Positions 34,821-44,537 are shown, numbered from the stretch's first letter. The stretch is 64,000 bases of DNA from Massilia niastensis DSM 21313 (GCF_000382345.1 NZ_KB908094.1:45747-109746), one strand, 5' to 3'. Notes: a model not told the origin generated them from the letters alone. Numbers and translations: made by a program.

Positions 34821-35573
34821 TCAAGTTGGCACACGCGGTGCCGGGTCTTGGGTGCTGCACTTGAGATCGACCATTTTCCGCAAAATATCTTCCTCGGCAA
34901 GAAACGCCTCCACGGCTATCGGGTCGAACTGCCTGCCCGACTGCCGGCAGATTTCCGTTTTTGCCGCCTCGAAGCTCAGGCCTACGCGATAGGGGCGGTC
35001 GGATGTCATTACGTCCAGTGTGTCGATGACGGCGAACAGCCGCGCGCCGAAAGGAATGTCGCTGCCGGCCAGTCCACGCGGATAGCCATGTCCGTCGAAG
35101 CGTTCCTCGTGGCTGAGGACAAGCTCCGCCGCATACGCCATGCCGGGAAGAGCAGCGAGCAGCTTGTAGCCCACTTCGACATGCGACTGCATGACTTTCC
35201 ACTCTGCCTCATCGAGCGGCCCCTGCTTTAACAGAACGGCGTCCGGAATGCCGATCTTGCCGATGTCATGCAAGAGTGAACCCCAATAGATTTGCCTGAG
35301 CTCGGCGGGATCACTGGTAAAGCGCCTAGCGAGCACTTGCGTCTGGCAAGCGACGCGCTTGGAGTGCTGACCGGTTTCGTGCTCACGTACATCGAGCGTG
35401 GCAGCCAGGGTCTCGGTAAATTTGGCGGACACGTCGCTAACGATATCCCGATCGTGAGACGAATTGCCCTGGCTCAGCAGGCAATTTTCGCAGCTGAACG
35501 CTTCGCCCCGGACAGAACACAGCGCGGCATCGGGTGAGACGCAACAGTGGCGCCCACAGCGGCAGCATGGCAT
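34821..35573 (-). CDS. HD-GYP domain phosphodiesterase with Cys-rich N-terminus
   Basis: A 250-residue HD-GYP protein, predicted to hydrolyse cyclic di-GMP. HD motif LLHDIGKIGIPD near residue 100; the second histidine region SHVEVGYKLL near 130; HEERFDGHGYPRGLAG (GYP motif) near 155; DTLDVMTSDRPYR near 180. The first 32 residues hold eight cysteines (CCRCGRHCC, then C19, then CENC), suggesting a zinc- or copper-binding module rather than a receiver domain. It lies next to copA in the same direction but with a 260-bp gap; no ribosome site is evident. A link between metal sensing and c-di-GMP is inferred. Confidence 0.85.
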   Translation of the reverse strand: MPCCRCGRHCCVSPDAALCSVRGEAFSCENCLLSQGNSSHDRDIVSDVSAKFTETLAATLDVREHETGQHSKRVACQTQVLARRFTSDPAELRQIYWGSLLHDIGKIGIPDAVLLKQGPLDEAEWKVMQSHVEVGYKLLAALPGMAYAAELVLSHEERFDGHGYPRGLAGSDIPFGARLFAVIDTLDVMTSDRPYRVGLSFEAAKTEICRQSGRQFDPIAVEAFLAEEDILRKMVDLKCSTQDPAPRVPT

Positions 35574-35899
35574 GGTGAGGAAGGCGGCTTGTGACGGCCT
35601 ACGTGTCAGGGCAAGAATTTCACGAAGAGTTCAAGATCTTCATTAATCTGCGGATTCACACTTTTACTTCATCGTTCGTCCCAGGCCTACTTCAGCAGAC
35701 GTAAACGGACATTGGGCGCGCGCCTGTTGGAACGACTATCACAAAACTAGCAGGAACAATAACCTTACGTGTCGCCTTTGCCACCCTGTCCGTACTCACT
35801 CTTCAGGCCACGGTGCCAAACTCGGTTTAGCAGTTTTGGCTGAAAGCACCGCTACAAACAGACCATCCTGCTATAATCCGCGCCTTCAGGTACCTATAC
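35574..35899 (+). promoter_or_regulatory. promoter region of the RND metal-efflux operon
   Basis: A gene-free 326-bp gap between divergent genes. The clearest element is an extended -10 TGCTATAAT (35869-35877), 22 bp before the GTG start of the next gene; a good -35 is not seen, as is common for extended -10 promoters. CAGG at 35887-35890 is a weak ribosome site. No CueR-like dyad is visible here. Confidence 0.5.
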
Positions 35900-36250
35900 G
35901 TGCGACAACTCTTCTGCCTTCTGCTGTTGATCTGTCTTCCCCTGCAAAGCTTCGCGCTGCAGGGCGGCCAACTGCTGTCCGCGGGGATCGCACACGAATT
36001 GCAGCACGATCACGGCATTCAGCATCACCACGACGACGATGGATCGATCCATTACGACGACTCCGACGACTCCGTGCAGCATGCCATCGACCATTCGGCA
36101 TCCACCCACTCCGCCTGGTCGCCGGTGCCTTACATTCCGGCAATGCTGAACGACGCTCCATGCACGTTTATTGTCGTGGAGCCAGTACAGTTCCCTCCCG
36201 ACCCTCACCTCGACTGTCCCCACAGACCTCCTGCTTCGTCCCTCGGCTGA
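35900..36250 (+). CDS. small secreted His/Asp-rich protein, leader of the RND efflux operon
   Basis: A 116-residue protein with an N-terminal signal peptide (LFCLLLLICLPLQSFALQ, cut near residue 20), then a region rich in His and Asp (HELQHDHGIQHHHDDDGSIH, residues about 32-51) fit for metal binding, and a C-terminal Pro-rich tail (EPVQFPPDPHLDCPHRPP). The start is a GTG at 35900 directly after an extended -10 promoter. Proteins like this are common as first genes of cation-efflux operons and are thought to buffer periplasmic metal. No family domain is recognised. The outer-membrane factor follows after 106 bp. Confidence 0.7.
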   Translation: MRQLFCLLLLICLPLQSFALQGGQLLSAGIAHELQHDHGIQHHHDDDGSIHYDDSDDSVQHAIDHSASTHSAWSPVPYIPAMLNDAPCTFIVVEPVQFPPDPHLDCPHRPPASSLG

Positions 36251-36356
36251 CTGTCCGAGGGGACCCGTGGCACTTCGGACGACATCGATGATGGCGTCCT
36301 AATGCTATTCGCGTCCTCCCCTCGGTGAACCTGACATCACCTTGACGGAGTACCCA

Positions 36357-37586
36357 ATGCGCACATTTCACTTGCGCTCAGCATTATTAGGGGCCTGCCT
36401 TGCCCTGTCCCTGCCCATGATAGCGGGCGCGGCGCAGCCCTCCCCGCAACACGGCGCCCCAAGCCTGCGCGCCGCAGTCGAAAGCGCCTGGCAGCGTTCG
36501 CCGCTGGTCCAGACCCAGCACGCGCGCCAGGACGAATCGAGCGCTGCGCGCGAGAATGCGGCGTCCTGGATCGCGGCAGCACCGACCCTCGGCCTGTCGC
36601 AGCGTTCCGATCGCTGGACCGACCAGCGCGGCGAGCGCGACACCGAGATGTCGCTTGCCGCGTCTGTCTGGCTGCCCCGGCAAAAGACGGCGCGCGAATT
36701 GCTGGCCTCGCGCTCGATCGAGGAGACCGAAGCACAGCTTGCGCATGCGCGCCTGGCGATCGCCGGCGAAGTCCGCGCCCGCATGTGGGAGGCGGCAACG
36801 GCAAGCGAAGTCCTGTCCGAAAAACGCGACCACGTCCACCATCTCGAAGCCCTCACCGAGGAAGTGCTGCGCCGCGTGAAGGCCGGCGATCTGGCACGCA
36901 GCGACGGCCTGTTGGCCAGCCAGGAGTTGCTTGCAGCCAAGAACGATGTCTTCATTGCGCAGGACGCGCTCGACGAGGCGCTAGCGCGCTTCCGCGTGCT
37001 GACCGGCTACGACGACCTGCCGCCGCTGGATCCGGAGCCGGTCGGCGAACCGCAACCCCGCAACGTCCGCATCGAGGCCGCACGGGCCAGCCTGCAGCGG
37101 GCGCAGGCCAATCTGGCCGTTGCCACGGCCTCGCGTCATCCGCCTCCCACCGTCGCGCTGTCGGTGCGCCGTGAGCGCGACAGCAACTTCACCGAACCGA
37201 ACCGCAGCATCGGCGTCGCAGTCCAGATCCCGCTCGGCAGCCAGGCACGCAACCGTCCGGTCGAAACCCTCGCGGCCACCCAGTTGGCCGGCGCAGCGGC
37301 GGAAGCAGCGCAAGCCGAAGCCAGCGTGACCGCCGAGGCGGATGTCGCACGACGCCAGTTGACCACCGCCCAAGCCGCGCTCGCAGCGGCCACGCAGCGC
37401 GCCGCCGCCATGCGCGAACACACCCAGCTTCTTGAAACCGCCTTCAAGGAGGGTGAACGGGGGCTCGCAGAACTGCTGCGCTCGCAGGCACTCGCGCACG
37501 AGGCCGACATATCGGTACGCCAGCGGCGCGCCCAGCTCGGCCAGGCGCATTCCCGACTCAACCAGGCATTAGGAATACTTCCATGA
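36357..37586 (+). CDS. TolC-family outer membrane factor of RND metal efflux
   Basis: A 409-residue outer-membrane factor (CzcC/CusC-type). The signal peptide ends near IAGAAQ (residue 24); the two repeated helical halves are recognisable from LRAAVESAWQRSPLVQTQHARQ and RASLQRAQANLAVATASRHP, with a beta-strand segment SIGVAVQIPLG. It forms the exit duct for the adaptor and RND pump encoded downstream. The start at 36357 is preceded by GGAG; an in-frame ATG at 36342 is less likely. Overlap of 4 bp with the next gene shows translational coupling. Confidence 0.9.
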   Translation: MRTFHLRSALLGACLALSLPMIAGAAQPSPQHGAPSLRAAVESAWQRSPLVQTQHARQDESSAARENAASWIAAAPTLGLSQRSDRWTDQRGERDTEMSLAASVWLPRQKTARELLASRSIEETEAQLAHARLAIAGEVRARMWEAATASEVLSEKRDHVHHLEALTEEVLRRVKAGDLARSDGLLASQELLAAKNDVFIAQDALDEALARFRVLTGYDDLPPLDPEPVGEPQPRNVRIEAARASLQRAQANLAVATASRHPPPTVALSVRRERDSNFTEPNRSIGVAVQIPLGSQARNRPVETLAATQLAGAAAEAAQAEASVTAEADVARRQLTTAQAALAAATQRAAAMREHTQLLETAFKEGERGLAELLRSQALAHEADISVRQRRAQLGQAHSRLNQALGILP

Positions 37587-38137
37587 AAGCACTTTTGGCA
37601 ACCCTGCTGACGCTGGCGCTCGCACTGCCGGCGTGCGCTTCCCCGGGCGCACACGGCCCGAACGGCGAGCACCTCGACGGACCGGCGGCCACCGCCACGG
37701 TCGGCACGGTACCGCGCATTGAAACCTTCAGCGAGCTGTTCGAGCTGGTCGGCCACCTGTCAGGTGGCGAACTGTCGATCCTGGTCGACCGCTACGAGAC
37801 CAACGAGCCGGTCCTTAACGGCAAGCTCGAAGTCGAGTATCAGGGCCAGAAGGCCAACGCCAAATTCCACGCCGACCTCGGCGACTACTCGATCGACGAA
37901 CCGAAGCTGCTCAAGGCGCTCTCGGCTCCGGGCAAGCATGCGCTGCTGTTCACCTTCGTCTCTGGGGATGAGAGCGACCTGCTGGAGGGCACGCTCGAGG
38001 TAAGCGCCGTACAGGTCCATGGCCATGAACATGGCGGCGGTCGCGCATGGCTATGGCTCGCCGCCGCCATCACGCTGCTGCTGGCCATCGCCGCCATTGC
38101 CCTTGTGCGCCGCAGTAAGCTCGTATCGGGGAAATAA
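37583..38137 (+). CDS. membrane-anchored periplasmic accessory protein of the RND operon
   Basis: A 184-residue protein I cannot assign to a named family. A signal peptide (LTLALALPACAS) is followed by SPGAHGPNGEHLDG, a soluble domain of about 115 residues (ETFSELFELVGHLSGGELSI and the acid-rich DLGDYSIDEPKLL), a HGHEHGGG metal-binding-like stretch and a C-terminal membrane helix (WLWLAAAITLLLAIAAIALV) with a basic tail. The short motif after the signal peptide recurs almost unchanged in the adaptor encoded next. It may present metal to the pump; inference from position. Confidence 0.75.
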   Translation: MKALLATLLTLALALPACASPGAHGPNGEHLDGPAATATVGTVPRIETFSELFELVGHLSGGELSILVDRYETNEPVLNGKLEVEYQGQKANAKFHADLGDYSIDEPKLLKALSAPGKHALLFTFVSGDESDLLEGTLEVSAVQVHGHEHGGGRAWLWLAAAITLLLAIAAIALVRRSKLVSGK

Positions 38138-38138
38138 G

Positions 38139-39257
38139 ATGAAGACTAGTTACAGTCAATTTGCGGCCGGCCTCGCGGTGGCCGCCTCGATCGCCGCCGT
38201 GAACGCATCGCCCGGCGCGCACGGCCCCAGTGGCGAACACCTCGACGGCCAGGCCACGACCACGGCCAGCGGCCTGGCGCGCCTGCCCGACGGCAGCGTG
38301 AATGTGCCGAAACTCGCGCAGCGCCGCATGGCGATCCGCACGGTGATGGTGCATGACGGCGACCACCCACTGACCGTCGAGCTGAACGGCCGGACCGCGA
38401 TCGACCCGAATGCGGGCGGCCGGGTGCAGGCCCCGTTTGCCGGACAGGTCGCGCCGGGCCCGAATGGCCTGGCGGCGGTCGGCCAGACGGTGCGCAAGGG
38501 CCAGGTCCTGGCGCGCCTGCATCCGGTGTCCAGCGCCGTCGAGCGCGGCAACCAGCAGGCCGCCCTGGCCGAGCTGCGCGCCAACCGGGACCTGCTGGAA
38601 CGCCGCGTGCAGCGCCTGCAAAAGCTGGAAGGCACGGTGCCGGCCAAGGACATCGAGGCCGCCAGGGCGGAACTGGCCGGCACGATCGGCCGCGAAAAGG
38701 CCATCGGCGCGTCGGTGGCCGGGGCCGAGAACGTCGTCGCCACCGCCGACGGCGTCATCGCCAGCGCCCACGTGCTGACCGGCCAGATCGTCGATGCCCG
38801 CACACTCCTGTACGAGATCGTCGATCCGCGTCGCTTGCTGGTCGAGGCCATGACGCCGGACGTCACGCTCGCCGGCCAGATCGGCAGCGCCGTGCTGGTC
38901 CAGGCGCCGCAGGCCCGGCTGCACCTGATCGGCGGCGCCCGTACGCTGCGCGACGGCGCCCTGCCTCTCAACTTCCGAGCCCAGGGCGAGGGCATGCCGC
39001 TGGCAGTGGGCCAGCCGGTCACGGTACTTGTCCGCCTGCGCACCACGGTCAAGGGCATCGCCCTGCCCGCCGCCGCCCTGGTGCGCAACCAGGCCAACGA
39101 GACAGTCGTGTGGATCAAGTCCGGTGCCCAGCGCTTCATCGCGCAGCCGGTCGAGGCCACGGCGCTCGACGCGGCGACAGTCGTGGTGACCAGGGGACTG
39201 AGTGCGGACAACCGGGTCGTGGTCGATGGCGCCGCCCTGATCAACCAGATCCGGTAA
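38139..39257 (+). CDS. RND efflux periplasmic adaptor (HlyD/CusB-like)
   Basis: A 372-residue membrane-fusion protein. The signal peptide ends near [19 protein letters not shown] follows. The lipoyl half-motif is visible in [14 protein letters not shown] and, after a coiled-coil hairpin ([20 protein letters not shown]), in [20 protein letters not shown]; a beta-barrel and a membrane-proximal domain end the chain. It links the RND pump to the outer-membrane factor. The ATG at 38139 is one codon past the previous stop; the frame is open upstream but inside the accessory gene. Confidence 0.9.
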   Translation: MKTSYSQFAAGLAVAASIAAVNASPGAHGPSGEHLDGQATTTASGLARLPDGSVNVPKLAQRRMAIRTVMVHDGDHPLTVELNGRTAIDPNAGGRVQAPFAGQVAPGPNGLAAVGQTVRKGQVLARLHPVSSAVERGNQQAALAELRANRDLLERRVQRLQKLEGTVPAKDIEAARAELAGTIGREKAIGASVAGAENVVATADGVIASAHVLTGQIVDARTLLYEIVDPRRLLVEAMTPDVTLAGQIGSAVLVQAPQARLHLIGGARTLRDGALPLNFRAQGEGMPLAVGQPVTVLVRLRTTVKGIALPAAALVRNQANETVVWIKSGAQRFIAQPVEATALDAATVVVTRGLSADNRVVVDGAALINQIR

Positions 39258-39261
39258 CGCC

Positions 39262-42200
39262 ATGTTCAATACTATCGTTCGTACCAGCCTGAACAACAGG
39301 CTGTTCGTTCTCGCCGCCGCCCTGCTGCTGATGTTCTTCGGCGCGTTCACGGCCTGGCAAACGCCGGTCGACGTGTTCCCGGACCTGAACAAGCCCGTCG
39401 TGACCGTACTGACCGAGGCCGGCGGCATGGCACCAGAGGAAGTCGAGCAGCTGGTCTCGTTCCCGATCGAGACCGCGCTGAACGGCATGCCGGGCGTCTC
39501 GCGCGTGCGCTCGGTCTCCGGTGTGGGGCTGTCGATCGTCTACGCTGAATTCGACTGGGGCACCGACCCGTACCGCAACCGCCAGCTGGTCGCCGAGCGC
39601 ATGGCGCTGGTCAAGGAACAGCTGCCGGCCGAAATCACCCCGATCATGGGACCAGTCTCCTCGATCATGGGCGAGATCATGCTGATCGCCCTGCCGGTGG
39701 ACGTCGCGAAGACCGACCCGATGAAGGCGCGCGAGTATGCCGATTTCGTGCTGCGCCCGCGCCTGCTGTCGATTCCCGGCGTCTCGCAGGTCATTCCGAT
39801 CGGCGGCGACGTGCGCCAGCTGCGGGTCGAGCCGGACGTCGCGCGCATGGCTCAGCACCGCATCACGCTGGAACAGCTGCGTGATGCCCTGCGCGGTTTC
39901 GCCGCCAACACCAGCGGCGGCTTCGTCGACCTGAACAGCCGCGAATACCTGATCCGCAACCTGGGGCGCACGACCCGCCTGGAGGATGTCAAAGGCCTCG
40001 CCGTGACCACCCGCGACGGGGTGCCGGTCCTGCTCGAGCAGGTCGCCAGCGTTCGCTACGCGGCCGCCTTCAAGCGCGGCGACGCCGGCATGAACGGCAA
40101 GCCCGCCGTCATCGTGAGCGTCCAGAAGCAGCCGGCCGCCGACACGGTGCGCCTGACTGGGCAGATCGAGTCGGCGCTGGGGGAGCTGAAACAAGGCCTG
40201 CCAGCCGGGCTGGCGGCGCCGGTGGTGCTGTTCCGCCAGGCGGACTTCATCGAATCCTCGATCGGCAACGTGGTCGAGGCGCTGCGCGACGGCGCCATCC
40301 TGGTCGCCATCGTGCTGTTCGCCTTCCTGCTGAGCGCGCGCACCACCGCGATCTCGCTGATCGCGATTCCGCTCTCATTGGCCCTCACTGCCATCGTGTT
40401 CAAGCTGTTCGGCCAGTCGATCAACGTCATGACCCTGGGCGGCCTCGCGATCGCCATCGGCGAACTGGTGGACGACGCCGTGGTCGACGTCGAGAACATC
40501 GTGCGCAGGCTCAAGCAGCGCGCCCCCGGCGGTCCCCCGGTGCTGGAAGTGGTCTGGCACGCCTCGGTCGAAGTGCGCTCGGGAATCGTCTACGCCACCG
40601 TGATCGTGGTGCTGGTGTTCGTGCCGCTGTTCGCGCTGCCCGGCATCGAAGGGCGCCTGTTCGCGCCGCTCGGCGTCGCCTATATCGCATCCATCCTGGC
40701 CTCGATGCTGGTGTCGATGACGGTCACGCCGGTGCTGTCCTACTACCTGTTGCCGCGCATGAAGCGCCTCAAGCACGACGACAGCCCCGTGGTCCGGCGC
40801 CTGAAAGCCTGGGATACGGCAGTGCTGGACTGGTCGTTCAAGCGGATCAAGCCGGTGCTTGCAGTCGCCCTGGTCGCGGTGCTCGCGGCGGCGGCCTCGG
40901 TGCCCTTCTTCCCGCGCACCTTCCTGCCCGCCTTCAACGAGGGGTCGCTGGTGATGGGCATGACCTTCATCCCGGGCACCTCGCTGGCCGAGGCTAACCG
41001 GATGGGCGCGCTGGCGGAAGACCTGATCAAGCAGGTGCCCGAAGTGATCACTGTCGGGCGGCGCACCGGACGCGCCGAGCTCGACGAGCATGCCGAGGGT
41101 GTGCACTCGTCCGAGATCGACGTCGACCTGAAAGCGTCCGAGCGCGACCGCGAGGCGATCATGGCCGACATCCGCAACCAGTTGTCGGTGATTCCTGCTT
41201 CGGTAGCGATCGGTCAGCCGATCTCGCACCGGCTCGACCACCTGCTGTCGGGCGTGCGCGCCCAGGTGGCGCTGAAGATCTACGGCGACGATATCGACAC
41301 CCTGCGCGGACTGGCCGACAGCCTGCGCACCCGCCTGTCCGGCGTACCGGGACTGGTCGACCTCTCGGTCGAGCGCCAGGTCCTGATCCCGCAGGTCAAG
41401 GTCCGGGTCGACTACCGCAAGGCGGCGCAGCACGGCCTGACGCCGGGCCAGGTGCTCGGCTCGATGCAGGCCCTGACCGAAGGCATGCAGGTGACCCAGG
41501 TCATCGACGGCGCACGCCGCTTCGACTTGGTGCTGCGCCTGCCGGACGCGAACCGCTCGCCGCAGGACCTGGCCAGGCTGATGCTCGACAGCCCGACCGG
41601 TCCGGTGCAGCTGTCGAACATCGCCATCATCGAGGAAGGCGACGGCCCGAACCAGATCGGCCGCGAGAACAGCCGCCGCCGCATCGTCGTCTACGCCAAC
41701 ACCGATGGCTCAAGCATGTCGCGCATCATCGGCGACGTGCGCACGGCGGTGACGCAGACCGCGCTGCCGGGCGGGTATTTCGTGAGCGTCGAGGGCCAGT
41801 TCCAGGCGCAGGAGCAGGCCCAGGCCCTGATCGCCGGCCTGTCGCTGGCCTCGCTGACCCTGATCTTCCTGGTGCTGTACTCGCGCTACCGCTCGGCGAC
41901 TCTGGCGGCCGTCATCATGGGAAACATCCCGTTCGCATTGGTCGGCAGCGTGGTGGCGATGTGGATCGCGGGTATTTCGCTGTCGGTGGCGTCGATGGTG
42001 GGCTTTATCACGCTGGCGGGCATCGCGACACGCAACGGCATCCTCAAGGTCAGCCACTACATCAACCTGTGCAAGTTCGAGGGCGAGACCTTCGGCTGGC
42101 CAATGATCGTGCGCGGTTCGCTGGAGCGCCTCACGCCGGTTCTGATGACGGCGCTGGTTGCCGCGTTTGCGCTGACCCCGCTGCTGTTCACGGCCGATGC

Positions 42201-42360
42201 GCCAGGCAAGGAGATCCTGCACCCGGTGGCGGTCGTGATCTTTGGCGGACTGATCAGCTCGACGATCCTCGACTCGCTGCTCACGCCACTGATTTTCTGG
42301 CTGGTCGGGCGCAAGCCGCTGGAGGCGCTGGTCGCCGAGAGGCATACCGAAGGATTCTAG
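39262..42360 (+). CDS. heavy-metal efflux RND pump (CusA/CzcA family)
   Basis: A 1032-residue inner-membrane RND transporter of the HME group with 12 membrane segments and two large periplasmic loops. Typical segments: [20 protein letters not shown] and [19 protein letters not shown] near the N-terminus. The fourth membrane helix carries [18 protein letters not shown], the proton-relay acidic cluster; this differs from CusA (usually one Asp with AAIVMIEN) and CzcA (usually VDGAVIIVEN), so the exported metal cannot be named. It starts 4 bp after the adaptor gene. Energy comes from the proton gradient. Confidence 0.92.
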   Translation: MFNTIVRTSLNNRLFVLAAALLLMFFGAFTAWQTPVDVFPDLNKPVVTVLTEAGGMAPEEVEQLVSFPIETALNGMPGVSRVRSVSGVGLSIVYAEFDWGTDPYRNRQLVAERMALVKEQLPAEITPIMGPVSSIMGEIMLIALPVDVAKTDPMKAREYADFVLRPRLLSIPGVSQVIPIGGDVRQLRVEPDVARMAQHRITLEQLRDALRGFAANTSGGFVDLNSREYLIRNLGRTTRLEDVKGLAVTTRDGVPVLLEQVASVRYAAAFKRGDAGMNGKPAVIVSVQKQPAADTVRLTGQIESALGELKQGLPAGLAAPVVLFRQADFIESSIGNVVEALRDGAILVAIVLFAFLLSARTTAISLIAIPLSLALTAIVFKLFGQSINVMTLGGLAIAIGELVDDAVVDVENIVRRLKQRAPGGPPVLEVVWHASVEVRSGIVYATVIVVLVFVPLFALPGIEGRLFAPLGVAYIASILASMLVSMTVTPVLSYYLLPRMKRLKHDDSPVVRRLKAWDTAVLDWSFKRIKPVLAVALVAVLAAAASVPFFPRTFLPAFNEGSLVMGMTFIPGTSLAEANRMGALAEDLIKQVPEVITVGRRTGRAELDEHAEGVHSSEIDVDLKASERDREAIMADIRNQLSVIPASVAIGQPISHRLDHLLSGVRAQVALKIYGDDIDTLRGLADSLRTRLSGVPGLVDLSVERQVLIPQVKVRVDYRKAAQHGLTPGQVLGSMQALTEGMQVTQVIDGARRFDLVLRLPDANRSPQDLARLMLDSPTGPVQLSNIAIIEEGDGPNQIGRENSRRRIVVYANTDGSSMSRIIGDVRTAVTQTALPGGYFVSVEGQFQAQEQAQALIAGLSLASLTLIFLVLYSRYRSATLAAVIMGNIPFALVGSVVAMWIAGISLSVASMVGFITLAGIATRNGILKVSHYINLCKFEGETFGWPMIVRGSLERLTPVLMTALVAAFALTPLLFTADAPGKEILHPVAVVIFGGLISSTILDSLLTPLIFWLVGRKPLEALVAERHTEGF

Positions 42361-42416
42361 AGAAACGGGCACGCGGCGACGCCCGACTGAGTCGCCGCGC
42401 ATACTGGAGAAAAACC

Positions 42417-42791
42417 ATGAAAAAATTCTTTGCAGTGGCCGCCATGGTACTGGCCGTGGCCGCACCGACCGCGGCGCTGGCCCACGAAAGCGCCGCAAAG
42501 CACGGTGGCGTCGTCCGCACCGCGGGCGACCTGTCGTTCGAACTGGTGAACAAGAACGGCAAGGCCACCATCTATGTCGACGACCACGGTCGTGATTTGC
42601 CGGTAGACGGCATGAGCGGCAAGCTGACGGTCCTGAACGGCAAGGAAAAGACCGAGGTGCCGCTGGAAGCGGGCAGCGGCAACATGCTGGTCGCCAAGGG
42701 CGATGCCAAGCTGGCGTCCGGCGCAAAGGTCGTGGCTGCGATCACCTTCCCGGACAAGAGCACCAGGACGATCCGTTTCGCGATCAAGTAA
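42417..42791 (+). CDS. small periplasmic protein at the end of the RND operon
   Basis: A 124-residue secreted protein: signal peptide cut at ALAHES (residue 23), then a compact beta-rich domain (GGVVRTAGDLSFELVNKNGKA, ATIYVDDHGRDLPVDG, ITFPDKSTRTIRFAIK). The N-terminal HESAAKHGG gives two histidines near the mature start. Similar small proteins follow RND metal pumps in other betaproteobacteria, but the function is not established. ATG at 42417 follows GGAG. A strong hairpin lies directly downstream. Confidence 0.75.
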   Translation: MKKFFAVAAMVLAVAAPTAALAHESAAKHGGVVRTAGDLSFELVNKNGKATIYVDDHGRDLPVDGMSGKLTVLNGKEKTEVPLEAGSGNMLVAKGDAKLASGAKVVAAITFPDKSTRTIRFAIK

Positions 42792-42804
42792 GGGGCCGCG
42801 TTCG

Positions 42805-42833
42805 GGGCAAGATGCGGATACCGTATCTTGCCC
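42805..42833 (+). terminator. hairpin ending the RND operon
   Basis: GGGCAAGAT (42805-42813) pairs perfectly with ATCTTGCCC (42825-42833); the inner bases add CGG/CCG. There is no T-run. Confidence 0.6.
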
Positions 42834-42994
42834 TCGACCGGCACTGTCCTGTCACGGGAGATACTACTGCGTGGTGTTGGTTGCGGCATCGCGTCCGCAC
42901 AAAAGCACAAAGCACCGTCCCGCGCCAGACAAGCAGCACCATCGGATGGCAAGGTCGATCCTGGTCCAGGTACGCAACTCATCGGAGGATCAAC

Positions 42995-43340
42995 ATGAAC
43001 TTCGCTCGTAAGCTCATCATCGTGACACTGGTGTGTTTCTCTGCTGGATGCACGACGCTGTACGAAGGCAAATGCCCATCGCGATGGCTGGCGCATCGGA
43101 ACAGTCCTCAACCTCGATGTCGATGCCGCAGCAGGCCGAAGTTCTATTGACTGCCGACACACCTTGTCTGTCCGCGACATGGCGGATGCCAAATTTTCCT
43201 ATGTGAAATATCGCATCCATGGCACACATGCACAAAAAATGATCGCTGCGGTCGATCAGGAGATGGCGCTGCAGACAGGCGACAAAGTTTACGTTCGAGT
43301 AAAGGATCGCACGAGACGCCTGGTTAAAGTCGTAGCATGA
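42995..43340 (+). pseudogene. frameshifted small lipoprotein gene
   Basis: From the ATG at 42995 (GGAGGATCAAC site) the product starts MNFARKLIIVTLVCFSAGC with a lipobox (SAGC) and TTLYEG, then meets unrelated sequence in that frame. From about 43062 the +1 frame is open to a stop at 43338-43340 and reads like one protein: KANAHRDGWRIGTVLNLD, then SVRDMADAKFSYVKYRIHGT and GDKVYVRVKDRTRRLVKV. Together they make a lipoprotein of about 115 residues interrupted by a single-base indel near 43062-43075. Function unknown. Confidence 0.65.
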
Positions 43341-43389
43341 TCAGGATGCGGCCTTTTTGTTTGGCTCACGCCCTTCAGGTCCCGAAGCG

Positions 43390-43605
43390 CTAACGCTCCG
43401 GCCTCTTCCTGTTTGCCGCGTCGGATTTACGACCGCCTCGCATGCCGCGCCCAGGATAACGGCGATTGCCCCCCTGCTTCTGGCGACGTCGCTGGATCCC
43501 CGAGTATGCGACAAAACCAGCAGCGCAGACACCGATGAGCGCGCTAGCAACAACAACGAAACCGAGCATTTCTTCAGAGACAACTATATCCATAAGTTCG
43601 TTCAT
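43390..43605 (-). CDS. small single-pass membrane protein, uncertain
   Basis: A 71-residue ORF with one clear membrane helix (MLGFVVVASALIGVCAAGFVA, split here) and a basic tail (RRRQKQGG, RKSDAANRKRPER). No family is recognised and the ribosome site is weak. It lies between the frameshifted lipoprotein gene and the ferredoxin fragment, in a patch where other genes are broken. It might be a real small protein or a chance ORF. Confidence 0.4.
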   Translation of the reverse strand: MNELMDIVVSEEMLGFVVVASALIGVCAAGFVAYSGIQRRRQKQGGNRRYPGRGMRGGRKSDAANRKRPER

Positions 43606-43702
43606 CTATCTGGGTCGATACAAGCGTCGGATCGGTTTAAGCGGCTGAAAATTTTTCGGCCGCGGTCTCTTCTCCGACCAGAATCACGGTGCGCGTACCG
43701 GC

Positions 43703-43987
43703 CTAGCTGCTTTCCTTCGCGTGGTTCAAGGAATACCGAGGTATCTCTACCGTCAGGTCGGTATCGGCGACGATGGCTTGGCACGAAAGTCGCGAGCGCT
43801 GCTCCACTCCCCACGCACGGTCGAGCATGTCCTCCTCATCTTCACCAGCCTCGCCAAGAGATGAGAAACCTTCATGCACGATGACATGGCATGTCGTGCA
43901 GGCCCCGACCTTGCCACATGCGTGCTCGATGTCGATGTGATTGTCCAGCAGGGCATCACAGATATCCAGTCTTCGTTTGGTCAGCAA
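43703..43987 (-). CDS. ISC-type [2Fe-2S] ferredoxin, N-terminally truncated
   Basis: A 94-residue ORF whose residues 8 to 94 match ISC ferredoxin: DICDALLDNHIDIEHACGKV, GACTTCHVIVHEGF, EEDMLDRAWGVEQRSRLSCQ. The cluster ligands C-x5-C-x2-C and the fourth Cys are all present. However, the first about 25 residues of a normal Fdx (the beta-hairpin before GxTICDALL) are missing and replaced by MLTKRRL, which is encoded by the end of a DUF305 gene. Without that hairpin correct folding is doubtful. See the junction finding. Confidence 0.75.
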   Translation of the reverse strand: MLTKRRLDICDALLDNHIDIEHACGKVGACTTCHVIVHEGFSSLGEAGEDEEDMLDRAWGVEQRSRLSCQAIVADTDLTVEIPRYSLNHAKESS

Positions 43988-44320
43988 TCATTTTCCTTGC
44001 CATTTTTTGAAGCTGCGGGTCCCTGCCGTTCTTCAACTGTGCCCTCGCCATATCGACGCCGGCCTGGTGGTGGGATCGCATCATCATCGCAAAATCGTGG
44101 TCATGATTGCCCGTCGTCGGCATGCTCGACATTTTCTGGTGCATGTCGTGCATGGTCTGCATCATTTCGTGGCCCCCATATCGTGTTGATGGGATGCCGA
44201 CGTTCCCGCGGCTCCATGCTGGGCATGCTGCTCAGACTGCGCAAACGATATTCCGGCCGTGCTAAGAACTAGCATTAAGGCGCTCGTGACAAGCGCATAC
44301 CGCCGTTCTATTTTCTTCAT
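43956..44320 (-). pseudogene. broken DUF305 gene
   Basis: The start at 44320 (GGAGGAGAGGAAC site) gives a signal peptide (RRYALVTSALMLVLSTAGISFAQ) and a His-rich linker ending HDMGATK and a stop near 44162. In another frame, overlapping by 4 bp, the DUF305 core follows: MHDMHQKMSSMPTTGNHDHD, FAMMMRSHHQAGVDMARAQL, KMARKMIADQTK. The normal C-terminal helix is missing because the sequence runs into the ferredoxin. So the gene has an internal frameshift and a lost 3' end. DUF305 proteins are periplasmic and common in copper clusters. Confidence 0.7.
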
Positions 44321-44537
44321 GTTCCTCTCCTCCCCCAGTTGATCGGCGTGCTGCCAAAAAAATCGGCGCACCCCGATCATTCCGTGAGGAGTCTGCGATG
44401 ACATGCTGTGCGCTGACGCGCCTTGTCTGTACATCCTTCATGTTAAACGAAGCCGGCAGGAGGATTCGCTATTTGTAGTGACGTTTTGCCTGACTTTGAA
44501 CAGCCTCAAGCACGTTACCGAGCGAAATTTGTCGTGC

